A program made the position numbers and the translations under genes. A stretch of DNA of 64,000 nucleotides, taken from assembly GCA_029449245.1 (NCBI GenBank), contig JANATF010000013.1, positions 1,054,001-1,118,000 of the forward strand, in the 5' to 3' direction. Below are positions 61,887-64,000 of this stretch, one piece after another (position 1 is the first letter of the stretch; each line of letters opens with the position of its first letter). The DNA comes from Mortierella alpina (lineage: Eukaryota > Mortierellomycota > Mortierellomycetes > Mortierellales > Mortierellaceae). The notes beneath the pieces were generated by a model. That model had not been told where the DNA came from. It did no database searches and saw only the letters and a list, made by a program, of their open reading frames with translations.

Positions 61887-63786
61887 CTATTCCATCTTTT
61901 TCTTCTTGTCGTTCGACCCCGACCCTTGTGCTTGTGCAGTCGCAGTCCTCTTGCTTGGAGAGCTACTTCCGGAAGATGAGCCCTCGCCATTAGCAGCGTC
62001 CTCGCCGCTGTGCTCATCCGTCTTTCCAAAGTATTGAAAAATCAACTCTTTGACATGAGTGGCAGCTGCGCCCGCCGAGGCAGCAACAGATCCCTGGATA
62101 TGTTCCTCTGGTTTCTTTTGGCGCTCCTTGATTTTGATCTTTCCTTCCCGAACCTCTTGAGCCGTCTGCAGGGCTGCGACACGCGAGGTCTGCAAGAAGG
62201 CTCTCCTTGAGATGCCGGCCTTGTCGAAATAAACTAGAGTAAAGTTCTTGAACCCTTCCAATGCCTCTGTTACAAGTTCCTGCACATCTGGACCCAAGGT
62301 TCGTCCAGCTAGATTCTGAGCTGCAGAGATGGCGGGTCCCGAGACGATATTAATGGACTCTTCTGCTGCTTGGATCAGGACTCCCGCAGAATTGAGGATC
62401 GAATAGGCGATGTTCTGCATGGTAGAGTAAGACTCGCGATCGTCCTTGGATGTCCAGTATTTGAGGGCTTTGAACCCAGAGTTGAGAGCCGTGGAAACGA
62501 CGGCGGATTTAAGGCGGCCGGTGATGGAGAAGGACAAGCGGCTGACCTTGGTGAGGTTGCGGATGCGGTTCTTGATGAAGGGGGAGATCTTGAGAGGCTT
62601 TTGAGTCTCTGGGATCTTGGAGTTGAGATAAGTGCTGGACCTGTTTCACAGATATCACTAAAGGGGTTAGTAGTACGATCTAGTTCCACAGAATCAATTG
62701 CACGAGTTTGACCGGGAAAAAAGGAGACATACGATGTGATGCCTCCAGCAACAACAGTTGCTCCCTTGACGAGGTTGTCTCCAAAGAACTGGGAGGCAGT
62801 AGTGAGATAATCTGCCATATCGTCAGTCGAGGGCACCGAGATCTTGAGCCTCAGAGGTGTGCCGTCCTGAGGTCATGGTAACAGAAAGAAATGGCACGTA
62901 AGCGGCTCTAGTCGTATCAGTTTGCCCAAAAATACAAATACATGCAGATGCGGGAACTCCTCCATTCAGTTGTTGCTTCCATACATTATCGCCCTTGGGC
63001 TCAATGGCTTCGACAACCACCGGTGACTTTGTGTTCTCAGAGAGCGAAACATTATCATCATCCTCTAATTCAGCCTCATCCTCGTCAAGAACTCCATAGA
63101 TCTGGCCGACATCATCAACGAGTGCAAGTTGATTCCGGAGCTTGTACTGGTTTGTGTAGACGATCCTGTCCGTCAGCAGGTTCTCTAGAGCCGCAATGTC
63201 AGACCCGGACGCTCTATTACCAAGTGAAAACGCGCCGATCGCGTGGTGAACAAGCATGAGATCAGTGAATGGTCCAGCGCCTCAAACATCTTACCACGGC
63301 ATGACGTAAGATTTTTCTTTGGAGAATGGCTGGTGCGTTGTCTGAGTTATGGAGCAACAATAATGACGAGCAACAGTGGGTGGAGGAGGCTCGCACTTAC
63401 TCTGGAAGATTCAGCTCCAAGTATCCATTCCCGGCCACGGAGAAGCGCCAAGTCCTATCGTCCATCTTCTGCGCTGTGGATCTGGGCATGAGTGGGTGAG
63501 TGATGAGACTCTTGTGGGACTTTGTGGGAATGTCGTTTGTTTCTAGGGTCATGAAGGTCGTTGGGGGCGCGCGTTTCGCCTCCGCTGCCTCTGCATGGCC
63601 GTTGCCGATAGCAGTGCCCGGAGGAGCGGTTGAATAGACTCTGAGCTCCCCATTGCCGATGCGGTTTTTGGTGGCGGTGGAGCTCGGGAGGTGGTAGATG
63701 GTGGCGTTGGGGATGGCGAGCACGACCTGGATGAGGGCTGCGGGCTTGTCGGCATCGCTGGATGCACTGGAGGTGGATGTAGCCAT
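61887..63786 (-). CDS. Senescence/spartin-domain protein
   Basis: Likely lipid-droplet or membrane-associated protein of the senescence-domain family (spartin in animals). Proposed exons: 63401-63786, 63295-63329, 63184-62985, 62866-62733 and 62640-61887, 502 residues. All phases agree, but the second exon and the donor at 62985 are the weakest calls. The N-terminus (MATSTSSASSDADKPA) leads to VVLAIPNATIYHLP and WRFSVAGNGYLELNL. An acidic stretch (YGVLDEDEAELEDDDNVS) follows. The domain proper is SVPSTDDMADYLTTASQFF, GDNLVKGATVVAGGITS, SRLSFSITGRLKSAVVSTAL and QNIAYSILNSAGVLIQAAEE, with the small-residue-rich helices typical of the family. The C-terminus is Ser/Gly-rich, ending KKKKME. The acceptor near 62640 has an alternative 6 nt downstream. 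Confidence 0.8.
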
Positions 63787-64000
63787 GTCAGTGGGCTACA
63801 GGCTGTTGACGCTGGAGAGTGCTGGAGTGTGCTTTTTGACGTGGGTGGTGGGTGGGGTGAAGTCAAGAAGGAGAGACAAGGCTAGCTTATAAAAAAAAAA
63901 GGGTGACGCAGGTGTGAAAAGAATGTCTTACCCAAGTGGTTTGTGCTCTTCGCGTTTATTTAAACGATACTTGTCTACATTGCGACCGCCGTTCCAAGGC
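63787..64000. other. Upstream region of the senescence-domain gene, window end
   Basis: Contains a short A-run (63891-63900) and no gene. The neighbouring gene lies beyond the window. Confidence 0.4.

Overview
The window looks like nuclear DNA of an early-diverging, probably Mortierellomycotina-like fungus. Genes lie on both strands, carry many short GT-AG introns (about 50-120 nt), and include typical eukaryotic products such as calcineurin A, a YCK-type casein kinase I, hexokinase and a cytochrome b561/DOMON protein. Several large Ser/Gln-rich proteins have no family I recognise. The lineage is inferred from gene style; no rRNA or mitochondrial marker is present. Exon borders were set by hand from splice signals, reading phase and family motifs.

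Layout. 1-6.2 kb: hexokinase (3' end off the window) and a two-exon Ser-rich protein, both minus. 6.2-10.3 kb: no supportable gene. 10.3-12.3 kb: membrane-anchored GH17 beta-glucanase (minus). 15.0-17.3 kb: casein kinase I (plus). 18.2-21.7 kb: an aldo-keto reductase and a PLP aminotransferase, convergent.

22-37 kb is an accessory stretch. It holds an ABCC transporter relic, three paralogous beta-lactamase-fold serine hydrolases plus a fourth copy reduced to a relic, a GDSL/SGNH esterase and a DOMON-cytochrome b561 oxidoreductase. Near 32.9-34.3 kb, three copies of one core promoter lie in both orientations beside a MITE-like element and a start-less Cys-rich ORF.

37.7-54.5 kb: a tail-anchored protein, an F-box/LRR protein, an MLRQ-like respiratory subunit, a 1348-residue RGG protein with a duplicated module, an MFS monocarboxylate-type transporter, and an 848-residue unknown protein. 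54.5-56.3 kb holds decayed ORFs. 56.3-64 kb: a secreted dienelactone hydrolase, calcineurin A, and a senescence/spartin-domain protein.

The housekeeping genes are independent of one another and I see no operon-like pathway. The strongest clustering signal is the local amplification of the beta-lactamase-fold hydrolases, with gene-conversion-like identity between two copies and different predicted locations of the products. The strongest unexplained signals are the repeated core promoter at 32.9-34.3 kb and the duplicated module in the RGG protein.
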